Assembly: GCA_002494645.1 (NCBI GenBank)
Contig: DACE01000002.1
Coordinates: forward strand, 338-27,321
DNA length: 26,984 bases
Direction: 5' to 3'
Origin: Euryarchaeota archaeon UBA256
GTDB taxonomy: Archaea; Thermoplasmatota; Poseidoniia; Poseidoniales; Poseidoniaceae
In this document: positions 5,979-16,900 of the stretch, in pieces
Layout: each line of letters starts with the position of its first letter
Position numbering within the stretch: the stretch's first letter is position 1
The notes under the pieces: model-generated
The model's input: the letters and a program-made list of their open reading frames with translations, nothing else
What the model was told of the DNA's origin: nothing
The model's database searches: none
Made by a program: the position numbers and the translations under genes

Positions 5979-8576
5979 ATGCGCTGCGTGATGCTCGTCC
6001 TCATGTTGCTCTTGGTCGCCTGTGTGCCCTCAACAGCTTTGGCAGCGCAAGGCAGAGACGCTCCCGGTTGTCTGACGCAATCAGCCACAACCCTACCGCC
6101 AACCATTGACATCGACCCAGAGGTCTGCATCATTGTGGATTTAGGTGTCCTTTCCTCGGGAGACGTCTATGCCATGAATGTCATCATTCTCAACGATGCA
6201 ATCGACCTTCTTTTCTTCGATGAAAACGGTATACAACCCTACGAATTAGGTCAATCGTATCGTGCCTCAATGGCTCAACCAGCCAGTACAGAATCTGCCC
6301 TCGGAGGGTATGAATTCCACTGGAGTGTCCCTCCCTCCATTCAAGCCAAGCGATGGTACATGGTGCTCGACAATACTGCGCACGCCGGTGATGAGGGAGA
6401 GGGTGATCAAGGTGGAATTCGCAGTACGGTTTCCGCATCCGTCTCAGCAGTACAGGAAAGTTTCTGGACGCCCTACAACGATCTCGTGGGCGTGGATGCA
6501 GGAACATTTTCCATCCTCCTTGAGGGGGACGACCTCCGCTTGGATGCGGGAACAACGGTCGTTCTGTCAGCATGGGATTTGGAGTTTATCGGAGACGTAT
6601 ATCTCCAAACACGCACCATGCACGACCGCTACACCTCGGGCGCTGTTGGCATCCAATACATTGACGGTGGCGGTTTACAAACGGTGGATACCCCAAAATC
6701 GCTGACCTGGCAGGTGCCCAGTTCCCTTGAGGGAGAAGAGTTGTTGCTCGTTGTTGACAACACGGACGTGCCGTTGGGTGGTGGAAATGGAACACAAGAC
6801 CTGCGAATGACGGTGCGCCTGGAACTTTCTCCTCCATTGACACCCGTGGTCAACGATGACAGAGGAGGAACGGTTTCCATCGGCCAAAGCATCACGCTCG
6901 ATGCGAACGCATCCCCCAACCGCTTGGGTCAGCGAGGTACCTTCTCATGGGATTTCGATGCGGGCACGGATGTGAATCTGGACGGTAACGGGTCCAACGA
7001 CGGAGACGGCCAGGGTCTTGAGGTCACCACTGCATGGGACAGCCCTGGGCAAAAAACAGTGACTGCAACGATGACCGCTGCTTCAGGAGAAGTCGTCAGT
7101 TCGACCTACGTGGTCACGGTTGAAGACACTCAGGCTCCCACTGCAAGAATCCAGGTCTCCAGTGGAGGTACACCCGTGGCTGATGGCTGGAGGGCGGAAG
7201 TTGGTCAAACGATGATTCTCACGTGCGCCGCCAGTAGTGATGACGACCAAATTGAATCTTGCGAATGGTTGGTTGACGGCGTTGCGTCAAATCAAAACAC
7301 AAGCCTCACCCTTACCAGTGCAACGATTGCCTCCCAAGAAATCACACTCATCGTCAACGACCCGAGCGGTAATGAAGCCAACACCTCCGCAACCATCCGC
7401 TTTGTTGACTCGACGCTACCACGATTCAACACCTCTCTTTTGGCTGATTTCACCAGCACATTAGCCGTGGGAGATTCAGCAAGTTTCACGGTAGCGGTCA
7501 CGGATGATTACGATTCAGACGTTGATTTACGGGTCCATTGGGACCTTGAACCCACAGAGGATACTGACGGAAACGGTGACTCCAGAGACGACCCAGACCG
7601 CGTGGGTCTTAATCCAATCCTAAGTTTCGACCGTGCTGGAAAAAACGACATTGTCGTCACGGTTTTTGATGCATCCAACAACTCGGCAACCTACGCCTTT
7701 TCGGTCAACGTCGCTGCTGGACAGGAAGATTCAGTATCCTACGGACCCATGCTGGCCATGGTTGGGCTCATCCTTCTACTGGCTGGTTTGAGTGTACTTG
7801 GCTATCGTTTCTGGCAACGGCGCCTCGCCCTAGATTTGCTCACCAACCGAGGGCTCTCTGTTGAGGAAGCCCGAGGTCACATGATGATGGTCGCCCAACG
7901 CCGAACCTTCTCCCTTCTCGCAAAGGCGGAGGTGTATGCCGGATTGGATATGGGAGAGGTCACCCCGAAAGAAGATCAAGAAGCAGCAGCGAAAAAGGCG
8001 GAGATGGAAGCCATCTATGGTTCATCAGATGCGCCCCAAGACGATACGGCTTTTGCGCCTCGCACCGTGACCTCTGCAACGCTCTCTCAAGGGAGCAGTC
8101 AAGCGGCTGCGGAAGCCGCTGCCTTGCTCAATGAGTCGGGCTTCAACACGGCCTCACCTGTACCATCAGGCGCAGACCCACTCGCCTCGTTGATGACTGA
8201 ATTCGAGGATGAAGAACCTCCTCTCTCATCTGGGATTGTGGAACAACCTGAAACCAACGCCGTCGCTCTGCCTTCGGAAGCAGTTACCTCCCCGACTCCA
8301 GCAGCATCCGCTGGCGTAGCACTCCCTGCAGCCAGCGAACCTGCACCTGCACCTGCGCCCCAAATCTCCACGCCCTCACCGATTGCTCTTCCCACTGCTG
8401 CAGAACCTCCACAGCCCCCGCAAGCCACACCACCGCCAGCGCCCGCTCCCACACTGGTACGCCACACCTGCAGCGCGTGCGAGGCTTTGTTCGAAATCGA
8501 CCTTCCTGCGGGGTTGAACGAAGCGGTAACAGCCTGTCCATCCTGCGGGGTTGACCAACTTATCAAGAAAGATTGA
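5979..8576 (+). CDS. Secreted PKD-domain protein with one TM and a cytoplasmic zinc ribbon
   Basis: From ATG 5979 the protein is 865 residues. Residues 1-25 are a signal peptide (MLVLMLLLVA core, cleavage likely after STALA). Two unassigned beta-rich ectodomains follow (about 30-285). Three PKD-like domains (about 289-388, 389-490, 491-585) come next. The first and third contain WDF/WDL followed by a D/N/G-rich calcium-type loop (from Trp324 and Trp521). One TM spans about 589-611 and ends in FWQRR, so the C-terminus is inside. A helical cytoplasmic region and an Ala/Pro-rich linker (about 760-828) lead to a zinc ribbon with Cys831, Cys834, Cys853 and Cys856. The frame extends further upstream but would overlap the RNase Z gene; ATG 5991 is an alternative start. 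A surface binding protein or receptor is inferred; the ligand is unknown. Confidence 0.85.
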   Translation: MRCVMLVLMLLLVACVPSTALAAQGRDAPGCLTQSATTLPPTIDIDPEVCIIVDLGVLSSGDVYAMNVIILNDAIDLLFFDENGIQPYELGQSYRASMAQPASTESALGGYEFHWSVPPSIQAKRWYMVLDNTAHAGDEGEGDQGGIRSTVSASVSAVQESFWTPYNDLVGVDAGTFSILLEGDDLRLDAGTTVVLSAWDLEFIGDVYLQTRTMHDRYTSGAVGIQYIDGGGLQTVDTPKSLTWQVPSSLEGEELLLVVDNTDVPLGGGNGTQDLRMTVRLELSPPLTPVVNDDRGGTVSIGQSITLDANASPNRLGQRGTFSWDFDAGTDVNLDGNGSNDGDGQGLEVTTAWDSPGQKTVTATMTAASGEVVSSTYVVTVEDTQAPTARIQVSSGGTPVADGWRAEVGQTMILTCAASSDDDQIESCEWLVDGVASNQNTSLTLTSATIASQEITLIVNDPSGNEANTSATIRFVDSTLPRFNTSLLADFTSTLAVGDSASFTVAVTDDYDSDVDLRVHWDLEPTEDTDGNGDSRDDPDRVGLNPILSFDRAGKNDIVVTVFDASNNSATYAFSVNVAAGQEDSVSYGPMLAMVGLILLLAGLSVLGYRFWQRRLALDLLTNRGLSVEEARGHMMMVAQRRTFSLLAKAEVYAGLDMGEVTPKEDQEAAAKKAEMEAIYGSSDAPQDDTAFAPRTVTSATLSQGSSQAAAEAAALLNESGFNTASPVPSGADPLASLMTEFEDEEPPLSSGIVEQPETNAVALPSEAVTSPTPAASAGVALPAASEPAPAPAPQISTPSPIALPTAAEPPQPPQATPPPAPAPTLVRHTCSACEALFEIDLPAGLNEAVTACPSCGVDQLIKKD

Positions 8577-8659
8577 GTCTTTTTCGGCGGTTCCAAAAAA
8601 GCCCGATGTTGAATCATGGCGGCGAATGCTTCTCAAAGGAGGAGGGCAGACCGTTGGCT

Positions 8660-11600
8660 ATGGATGAGCCTGCTCTACGCGTCGTGCGAGCGGGCCTGCC
8701 ACAATCTCAGAACGGCAAAGGCCTTGCTTTCCTCCTCGTGGGTGTGATGCTTTTTTCGCTCATGCAACCTGTTTCAGCCGATGTTTCAGTGGCACGCGAC
8801 GACTTTGGCGTTCTCGATGCGCTGGCTGAGACCTTGGCCGACCGAGCCGATACGGGAGAGGAAATTGTGGCCATACAGGGCTCGCAGAATTCTTTCGCTC
8901 TCCTCGATTCCTCGAAACGTCCCGTTCAAAGTGGTGACGCGTTAGCTGACGCTGAGAATTATCTCGACCAGGTCGAATTGCGCGATACATCCCCCATGGA
9001 AGAAGACCACCCGCGCCCCTATGAATTCCTCACCGATGTCGCCACCCATCCCGACGCTTGGCCTTACAACCTCTGGGAGACCCTCTTTTCAGTAGACGCT
9101 CTGGGGCTTGACAACCTGCTTGGTTTCGGCATCAACACCTATGCCGTCTACGTCAATTTCTCATCACGAAACAACGGCCCTTCCTACGAAGCATGGGATT
9201 CGGGCACCTTCACTGGCGAACTCCTCGTCGGAACAGATTTCGTGCTTTTTGAGAATTATATCGATATTGACGGAGACGGAACCAAGGACCTTTCTGTCGC
9301 ACTTACCGTTGAAGGGTTGACCACGTTCGGCGATGGATGGGGTGTTGAGTTTGGCGGTGGGCTGATTCCATTGATCGACGAGATTTGGTTGCGGCCTACC
9401 TTTGAATGGTCGGTTAAAGCAATGAATTTGAGCAACCCGCTTTGGGACCAATTGGAATTCCTCGAGGTGACTCTCATGAAGGGTCTCTCCTTTGACGTGA
9501 CCCTCTCAAATTCTGAGTCTTACGCTGTCGTCATCGACACGCGCTTCACGCAACCACCTGTTGATGTTGACCTTGGTGTAGGAATACAGCGGATTACCTT
9601 TGATCTCAATGCTGCCTTTACTTCAGTTGCGGATTTGACGCTCGCTCTTTTGACCGGCCAAGTCAATTCCAGCGAATTAGCCCTCACGGGCATCACCGCA
9701 CCCTACGCGATACGGCTGACCAATCCAAATCAACCGGGCACGACGAAACAAACAGACTGCAGTGAAACGCTGAATTACGACCCCGCAACGGACTATGATA
9801 CTCCAAGCCGCCAGCATAAATGTGGCATTGGAATTGGAGTTGGTTACGTTCATTTTGGCGAAGTCCAGCCAGATGAATCCATTCCGATTCTTGAATACGC
9901 ATACATTGACGTGGGCTTCCATCCAGAGGAAGGTAAAACGCTGATTCCAAGTGAAGTAGACCTCACCCTACGCAACGATAATTACGGACAAAACACCTTT
10001 GATACTGTTGAAATTTTCTCAGATGTCGGTACCGATGTTTACATTCATTATTTCGAAGACCGTTCCAATGTTCCAGAAGGTGACGACCCCTTCGGCAACA
10101 TCACAGATTCTCGTTTGTGGATACGCGGGATGCCATCAGGAACGATGCAAGACGATGAAATTGCTGCTATTTTTACCACGATAGGTGAGGCGCCTGGTTC
10201 GATTAATTTCCCCGGTGAAATTCCAGACCGCCTTTCGCTGATCATTGCGATTAAGAACTTCAGCGGAGACTCTAGTGGCAACGTCAACGACCCCACCCTT
10301 CCCATCAACCCCGCCTCCCCTCCAAACACCCTCTTCCTCATTGCAGGAACTTCGTCAATCGCTGCCTTCAACTACGACTCCACCTTCAAGCGAGGAGGAT
10401 ACAGCGGCGATTCATCCTCAATGACGGTGAGCATGGAAAACCTACCGCGAGTCATCGTCATACAGGGGAGTTTCCTCTTGGCCTCAAGTGGCGTTAATCG
10501 GTTGAATTACGATAATCCGAACCTGAACACCATCGCGCAACTCTTTGACAATGCCTTACTCACCGTCATTGAAGTGGTCCTTGACATCGGTACCATCCTC
10601 AACGGGCTGCCCAATGCCGTTGTGGGTACGGCGGGTTCAACGGGCGGAGAAATCCAAATCAGTTGTTTCAATCAAGTCAAAAAGAGCCTTCCAAATTCTC
10701 AACGAGAACCGATGGAAATCGATACCCTGACCTTTGCCTTAGCCAGCAGCCCACAGCCATGGTTGCCCGACATGGATCACATCCTTCTCTCTGAAGATAC
10801 CAATATCGCAGTGGTCGACGGTCGGATCGGACCGGTTGACCCGCTGGTTCCCGTAGCCATGAGCATGCGCATCGGCGGCATTTCCCAAGTTAGGCACGCC
10901 TTTGACCCCATTAACGAAGTGCGAGACATGCAGTTGGAAGGTTCGCCCAGCGGCTCTCTTCTCATCGGTCACATCAAACACGACGACGGTGATTTGGATT
11001 CCGCTGTTAAACAATCGGCTACGGTTTCCAATCGACCGGGCGATTTCAACATCGCCCAACAGGCTGATTCTCTTCAATATCAGGCCAGTGAACCCATTGG
11101 CACCATCACCTATGGTGGCCAGTCCGGAGAGCAACGCAATGCCATCCGCATGGACGGCCTTCCAGCCGCCTTCTCATTGGTCTTGGGCGATACCGTGGGC
11201 TACGTGGCCGACCAACCAATGCAGAGCATTCAACTGCAAATGACCAATGCTTCCACGCCGTTGACCATGGACGGTGACCACATGCGGTTTTGGGTCAATG
11301 AGGATACGGCTGAGGCCAGCCTGAGCATGCAGATTTCAGATATTACGTCCATTCAACGCTTAAGTCCACTCGTCCCTGGTTCAACAGGCCCTGAAGGGAA
11401 TTCAGAGATACAACTCGTCCGAGCAACATCCTCACCCTTTGCCATCTCCTTTGAGGATGAATCCACCTACGATGACCCCTTCCTCGGTTTGAACGGTCGG
11501 ATTTACTTCGAACCGCTGCCCGCTAATATTTCTCTGACGCTGCCTTCAGATGTTGATTCTGAAAGTTTGGCCCTGCCTACCTTTGGCGAAGAAGAAGGCA

Positions 11601-13324
11601 TCGAAGCAGTCTCGTTTTTCCTCGGCGATCTCGTCGATTTCGGCGGCGTTGTCAATGACTTTGTACACGCACTCTCGGTGAACGTCGGTGGTGATATTGG
11701 TGAAAGCGAGAACATGAGTTTGGGTCTTGATTTGTTCACGGGAGAATCCTTTGACATGACCGTTGACCTCAAGAAGGGCTCAAATCTTCAAATTGAGCCT
11801 CATTGGATGCACGGAATTGGCATGGAATCACTTGAACAAACGCGCGTGGTCTTCAACCTCTCAAGAATGCCAACCTACACGCTGTCAAGTCGTGAGGCAA
11901 TCGCCGAAATCTTGGCTGATGGAATCGTCGACGAAGCCGAACGCCCTCAGGCCCTCTCAATCATTGAGTCAACCAATGTCACCGGTGTTGAATCGCTGGT
12001 TTATGCATTGGAAGACGGACGCGTCTTTGACGCCGAAATGGCAGATGTCAACTTGACGCTTCTCGCCGAGCAAGGCATCATGCTCGAGGACCGTCGTTCA
12101 TGGCATATCCGTTCATGGTTGCCTTCCTTACCCGCAGGCACCATCGAGTTGCTCTATGATTTCCGTGTACTTGACGGCATACCAACCTATGAGGTTGACC
12201 TGAAAATGTCTCAATGGCAACCCGAAAGGGAGCAATTCACCATCGTAGCGAATGGATTGGAGGGCCAAGATTTACAATTATATGTCGATGGTTTCGACAC
12301 CAATCAACCACGCAATGTTGAGATCAACGCGCTCTTCTCTACGCAGGAAAACCTGACCGTGCCCCGTGTATCCATCGATATGCATTATGACGCTGGCGTC
12401 CGTCTCAAATCGGCACATGCCATCCTCATCGACCACCAAGCCTTAACCCGCGTTGAGACTCTTGTGATGGGGATTCCCCAATCAACAGACGTTTCCGCCG
12501 TTATCGGTGATATTCTCATCCTTGACCTTGTCGTTCCTGAAGAATACCGAATCAACGAGCATTCTGCCGATTCATTGATGCTTCAACAACTCCGCTATGT
12601 GGACGGCTTTTGGTGGCCTTCAACGGCCTTCATGCGTGATTTGCCGGGCGAAATGCACCTCGCTACCGAGCCCGATACTCGGTTTGACATTCGCGAGCAA
12701 ACGGCCTTCCAGGGCATGAGAACGCTCGATTACTCCTCAAATACTGATGATATGGACCTCTACTTGGAAGCGAGTGGACGAGCCATTGATGCAAAAGGCG
12801 ACGTATTGATGCTCGCTGAAGATTTACCAACCCGGTTTGTCCTTGAATTGACTGATGACTTTGGTATGCGCGTGGAATCATCAGGCGTGGGCGTCAAGCA
12901 GGTCTACATCCGGCAAACCGATTTGCCCACGGCACCAGGTGTGACCGTTGAACGGATTGAAGTGGTCGGGCAGAACCTCAAAGGTGCCACGATTCACATC
13001 TATTCGGGCCCAGGAGAATATCCTATCATCATCATAGATGACATCACCGACGGTCGCTTGGTTGCAAGTGCTGAAGCCTACATCGAGCCGGGATATTACA
13101 TTCCTTTGTTCGGTGATTTTGAATTTGAAGGACGTGCTGTCCTGCTCGATGCTCAGTTTACGGGCATCGTGCCCACAGCATCATCCATTGGTGTCAACGG
13201 TATCGTGACGGACCTTTCACTGGTTGGAAGTTTAACTGGAGGTTTGGTTGAAACACGACACATCATGGTAGTTGACCCGATCAGTTCTGCGGTGGCCAGC
13301 GGCTTGGCCCTTATCTTCGGGTGA
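8660..13324 (+). CDS. Giant secreted beta-rich protein of unknown family
   Basis: From ATG 8660 the protein is 1554 residues. Residues 1-40 form a signal peptide (KGLAFLLVGVMLFSL core, cleavage after QPVSA). The rest is beta-rich and acidic, with few Cys. A calcium-type loop DIDGDGTKD lies at 202-210. A short motif of the form LPxxhxh recurs about eight to ten times (for example NLPRVIVI, GLPAAFSLVL, PLPANISLTL, DLPGEMHLA, DLPTRFVLEL), suggesting a repeated beta unit. The C-terminus is mildly hydrophobic (ISSAVASGLALIFG) but too short to be a clear TM; it may contact the membrane or partners. ATG 8606 and TTG 8654 are alternative starts; GGAGG at 8639-8643 lies 16 bases before 8660. The stop overlaps the next gene's GGGTGA SD, arguing for joint production with the single-pass protein. 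I recognise no family. Confidence 0.8.
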   Translation: MDEPALRVVRAGLPQSQNGKGLAFLLVGVMLFSLMQPVSADVSVARDDFGVLDALAETLADRADTGEEIVAIQGSQNSFALLDSSKRPVQSGDALADAENYLDQVELRDTSPMEEDHPRPYEFLTDVATHPDAWPYNLWETLFSVDALGLDNLLGFGINTYAVYVNFSSRNNGPSYEAWDSGTFTGELLVGTDFVLFENYIDIDGDGTKDLSVALTVEGLTTFGDGWGVEFGGGLIPLIDEIWLRPTFEWSVKAMNLSNPLWDQLEFLEVTLMKGLSFDVTLSNSESYAVVIDTRFTQPPVDVDLGVGIQRITFDLNAAFTSVADLTLALLTGQVNSSELALTGITAPYAIRLTNPNQPGTTKQTDCSETLNYDPATDYDTPSRQHKCGIGIGVGYVHFGEVQPDESIPILEYAYIDVGFHPEEGKTLIPSEVDLTLRNDNYGQNTFDTVEIFSDVGTDVYIHYFEDRSNVPEGDDPFGNITDSRLWIRGMPSGTMQDDEIAAIFTTIGEAPGSINFPGEIPDRLSLIIAIKNFSGDSSGNVNDPTLPINPASPPNTLFLIAGTSSIAAFNYDSTFKRGGYSGDSSSMTVSMENLPRVIVIQGSFLLASSGVNRLNYDNPNLNTIAQLFDNALLTVIEVVLDIGTILNGLPNAVVGTAGSTGGEIQISCFNQVKKSLPNSQREPMEIDTLTFALASSPQPWLPDMDHILLSEDTNIAVVDGRIGPVDPLVPVAMSMRIGGISQVRHAFDPINEVRDMQLEGSPSGSLLIGHIKHDDGDLDSAVKQSATVSNRPGDFNIAQQADSLQYQASEPIGTITYGGQSGEQRNAIRMDGLPAAFSLVLGDTVGYVADQPMQSIQLQMTNASTPLTMDGDHMRFWVNEDTAEASLSMQISDITSIQRLSPLVPGSTGPEGNSEIQLVRATSSPFAISFEDESTYDDPFLGLNGRIYFEPLPANISLTLPSDVDSESLALPTFGEEEGIEAVSFFLGDLVDFGGVVNDFVHALSVNVGGDIGESENMSLGLDLFTGESFDMTVDLKKGSNLQIEPHWMHGIGMESLEQTRVVFNLSRMPTYTLSSREAIAEILADGIVDEAERPQALSIIESTNVTGVESLVYALEDGRVFDAEMADVNLTLLAEQGIMLEDRRSWHIRSWLPSLPAGTIELLYDFRVLDGIPTYEVDLKMSQWQPEREQFTIVANGLEGQDLQLYVDGFDTNQPRNVEINALFSTQENLTVPRVSIDMHYDAGVRLKSAHAILIDHQALTRVETLVMGIPQSTDVSAVIGDILILDLVVPEEYRINEHSADSLMLQQLRYVDGFWWPSTAFMRDLPGEMHLATEPDTRFDIREQTAFQGMRTLDYSSNTDDMDLYLEASGRAIDAKGDVLMLAEDLPTRFVLELTDDFGMRVESSGVGVKQVYIRQTDLPTAPGVTVERIEVVGQNLKGATIHIYSGPGEYPIIIIDDITDGRLVASAEAYIEPGYYIPLFGDFEFEGRAVLLDAQFTGIVPTASSIGVNGIVTDLSLVGSLTGGLVETRHIMVVDPISSAVASGLALIFG

Positions 13325-13329
13325 ATATC

Positions 13330-13908
13330 ATGTCTGAAATCCCCTCAGCCGATGATCTCCGTAGAGATGATGAAGTGGACGACGAAGAAGCGTGGGAGGC
13401 TGCTCAAGAAGCAGCAAAACTCCTTGATACACTACGCAGTGAAGTGACACCTACTCGTGTTGCTATGGCCGGTGCCGTAGTTTTGTTATTCCTCGTGCTC
13501 GCCGTAAGTGGTTGGTATTGGGTTCTGCCTCGAGACGCTGTGACTCTTGAGACCCACTACATGCAACGCGGTGGACACCTTCTGATGACAGAGATTCACA
13601 ACGATGGAAGTCGAGCCATCACCGACGTGAGCCTTGAGATTGAATTCCAAACAAGCGACGGAGAAGTCATCGAAACGATGTCGCTTGAACTCGCCCAGGT
13701 GGAGGGGCACACTTCAATTTCGGGCGATGAGTTGGAAATGATGGTAATCGGCTACACGGTATGGGACGACTACATCATCGTCGTTGATTTATCCTACACG
13801 GATTACTCTGGTCAATTGCGTCAAGAATCCTGGCCTCACAACGTCGGGCTTTGGTCGCAAGAAATCTTCTTCGACAAGGCCGAACGCCATTTCTGGCCTT
13901 TGGATTGA
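13330..13908 (+). CDS. Small single-pass membrane protein of the surface cluster
   Basis: The 192-residue protein has an acidic, helical cytoplasmic N-terminus (residues 1-42, rich in Asp/Glu/Ala). One TM spans about 44-64 (VAMAGAVVLLFLVLAVSGWY). An outer domain of about 125 residues follows, starting at LETHYMQRGGHLLMTEIHND. The strand pattern with DVSLEIEFQTSDGEVIETMS resembles an FxLYD/DUF3426-type beta sandwich, but this is only a resemblance. ATG 13330 is chosen over GTG 13321 because GGGTGA, which includes the previous stop, lies five bases before it. Coupling to the 1554-residue protein suggests it may anchor or assist that protein. No family was recognised. Confidence 0.8.
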   Translation: MSEIPSADDLRRDDEVDDEEAWEAAQEAAKLLDTLRSEVTPTRVAMAGAVVLLFLVLAVSGWYWVLPRDAVTLETHYMQRGGHLLMTEIHNDGSRAITDVSLEIEFQTSDGEVIETMSLELAQVEGHTSISGDELEMMVIGYTVWDDYIIVVDLSYTDYSGQLRQESWPHNVGLWSQEIFFDKAERHFWPLD

Positions 13909-13933
13909 AGCACTGTTTGTTCAAGCAGACCGA

Positions 13934-13944
13934 ACCGATAAAGG
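13934..13944 (+). promoter_or_regulatory. Possible box A for a leaderless subtilase transcript
   Basis: ACCGATAAAGG is centred about 27 bases before the subtilase ATG, which has no SD. It shares ATAAAGG with the proposed box A before L15e. The consensus match is weak. Confidence 0.3.
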
Positions 13945-13965
13945 ACATGAGCCAAAGCCATCTTC

Positions 13966-16900
13966 ATGGCAGGGGACTCCAGCCGCATTTGTGCCGGCGT
14001 CTTTGTCGTGCTTTTGCTGGCCTCAACCTCTGGCTCGGTACTAATGCCAACATCCCAGCAGACCGATGTTCAGTCCGCCTATCCACCCAATTGGGTTCGC
14101 TTTGACATCAGAGACGACGTTTACCACAACGCAGAGGGGACGATGGACGAGACAGTGGTGGAAGAAACACGGGCTCCTGTTGCCGTCAGTTCCATCGGCC
14201 AATTTGACGGGCAAGGGCTTGAATTGAACCGCCCCATTCCTGCGGAGCTCATGCAGCCTCGCTTTGATTTACTTCTGCTTGTACTTTCTAATGACCTCCC
14301 AATGACAGAGGCGCGGGAGGACCTGGGGTCGATTCACGGTCTTGAAGTCCGCGAATACATTGCTCCCTCGGGTTTGATGGTTCAGGGCACACCCAGTGCA
14401 CTGGAACAAGCAGAACTGCACCCGGGCCTCATTGCAAGTCATGCCGTCCCTCTTGGGATGCTGATTCACGATGACCTGCTTGACGTCCTACTTCTCAGCG
14501 ATGGCGAATTTGCGTTGCGCTCAACGCTGGTGCGCTTGGAAGGTTGGAGAGACGATACAGGGCCTCGAAATGTTGTGGCACTGGCCGATGATGATGGTGG
14601 CGAGGTCAACCAGAACCTCGCCGATGTCGTGGCTCAAGGCTTGCATGATGCACGGGCATGGGATGAAGGCCGTTACGAGGGCTATGTTCGAGATGGACAC
14701 CTCAACCATATCATGCAGCAACCTTCTGTCATGTACCTCCGTCCCGACCCGGCCTTCACCGCCTTCAACGACCAGTCCCGCACCCACATGCAAACCAATA
14801 CCATGCGTACCTACTTCACCACAGATCTGGACGGGTCTGGCCAAATTGTAGCGGTAGCAGATGCGGGCCTCGATGAAGACCACGGCGACTTTGGAACGCG
14901 CGTGGTCGGCAGTTACGATGTGATTGGCGACGGCTCAACTGCTGACAAGCACTCAGGCCACGGAACACACGTCTCCTGTACCGTTCTTGGAGACGGGTTC
15001 AGGGGCGGTTATGGAGGTGTTGCTCAGGCCGCAGAGTTGTATTTCCAAGCCATGGAAAACGACAATACGGGCAATTTCCAATCACCTTCACTCAACAACT
15101 TACTCAACACGGCCTACAATGCCAACGCACGAACCCACACAAATTCATGGGGTTCATCTGCTGCAAGTCAGCAGGGGAAATACAATTCAGAAACCGAAGA
15201 CGTGGACGACCGTGCCAACTATTACGACCGCTATTACAACGGCCGTGAAGGGTTGACCATTCTCTTTGCAGCAGGCAACGACGGTCCTGATTCAGGTACG
15301 GTTTCCCCACCAGCCACCTCCAAAAACATCATTTCAGTCGGCAACCATCAAAACCGATACAACGGTGCTCCGAATACCATGATGAGCGGTTCGTCGAGAG
15401 GGCCAACCGATGATGGACGAATTAAGCCCGACCTCGTTGCGCCCGGTGGCTACGTACGTTCATGCCGGGCACAAGAGGCAGCAGATACTGGTACTGCCAC
15501 ATGGAGCAATTCGTACTACCTCGAGTATACGGGGACATCGATGGCGACGCCCAATGCTGCTGGTGCGGCAACGATGGTGCGTGAATATCTTCAAGAAATT
15601 GCTCAACGCCCTTCACCGCAAGGTGCTTTGGTCAAAGCACTGCTCGTTCTCGGCGCCCAAGATATGGGCACTCGTGATATTCCCAACGATGACGAAGGAT
15701 GGGGGCGTATTAACCTACGAAACACCCTCGCTCCGTCGACGGGCCAAGGGATTTGGGTGGACGACCGCTCGGTCATGTCTGGAACAGGGAACAGCAAAAC
15801 ATATGCGTTCAACTTGACCCAAAACTCGGGTTTGTTCAAAGCCGTTTTGACGTGGTCAGACGAGCGGGGTTCTCGATTTTCGAACGCTCAATTAGTCAAT
15901 GATTTGGACCTTGAAATCACCGACCCCGACGGGACGGTCTATCTCGGAAATGACTTCGCAAACGGGCGTTCAACAACTGGCGGGACCCGGGATTCAGTCA
16001 ACAATCTCGAAGTCGTGCTCATCGATGCTGCGGTCCAAGGGACTTGGACGGTGAAAGTAAAGGACGCTCAACACAGTGGTTCCAAAACGCAACCCTACGC
16101 CATTGCGGTTCTCGGACATGGTGTGAATGATTTGCGCCCAGACCCGATGGTTGAGCCGGATGAATTTTCGATGAACGTCGGCATCCCCCAAGTCGGAGAC
16201 GAGGTACAACTCACCACCAGTTTCTTCAATTTCGGTAACATCAAAGCTGACTCATTCCCAATCGCCTTTGAGGTCGATGGGGTCGAACAGGATCGCAAAA
16301 CCATCGAACTGGGAGCAGGAGCCACCAAGAATCTCGTTTGGCTCTGGACACCCCAAACCGCCGGCCCAGTTACCCTTTCGTTCATCATTGACCCCGACGA
16401 CAACCTCGAAGAAATCCGTGAAAACAACAACATTCTCAACATTCAAACCAACGTAACCGCTCCAGGTGTCAAGCTGGAAACGCCTCACCCCAGCATCATC
16501 TTGGAATCAAGCACCACAACCACTACCTCTTGGAACATCACGCTCACCAATACAGCGCTTATCGGCACCAATGCCTCGATGGATACTGGGCAGGTGACAA
16601 AACTTGAGACCAATGAAGCCCTCTCTTGGTATGTTGGAAGTACCAATTCAAATTTCTCGATGGAAGGTCAAGCCTCAGAATACATCACTGTGACGCTTGT
16701 TCATCCCGCACCACCAGCACCGGGGACCTATCAAATCGATCTCATCGGTTTAGATGTTGATAACAGCGTGGACTATCCTCTCACCATTGAATTGGTCGTC
16801 CCCGATCTGCCAGAAGCTGCGCTTGAATTTGATTATGAAATCGTTCCAGTGCACCCCACAGACCCGACCAACATGACCGTGCGTTTCTACAATAACGGAA

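Noticed and set aside
8099..8617. 172-codon minus-strand frame rich in Gly and Ala
   Set aside because: It is the complement of the Ala/Pro-rich linker of the PKD protein; low complexity explains its openness.
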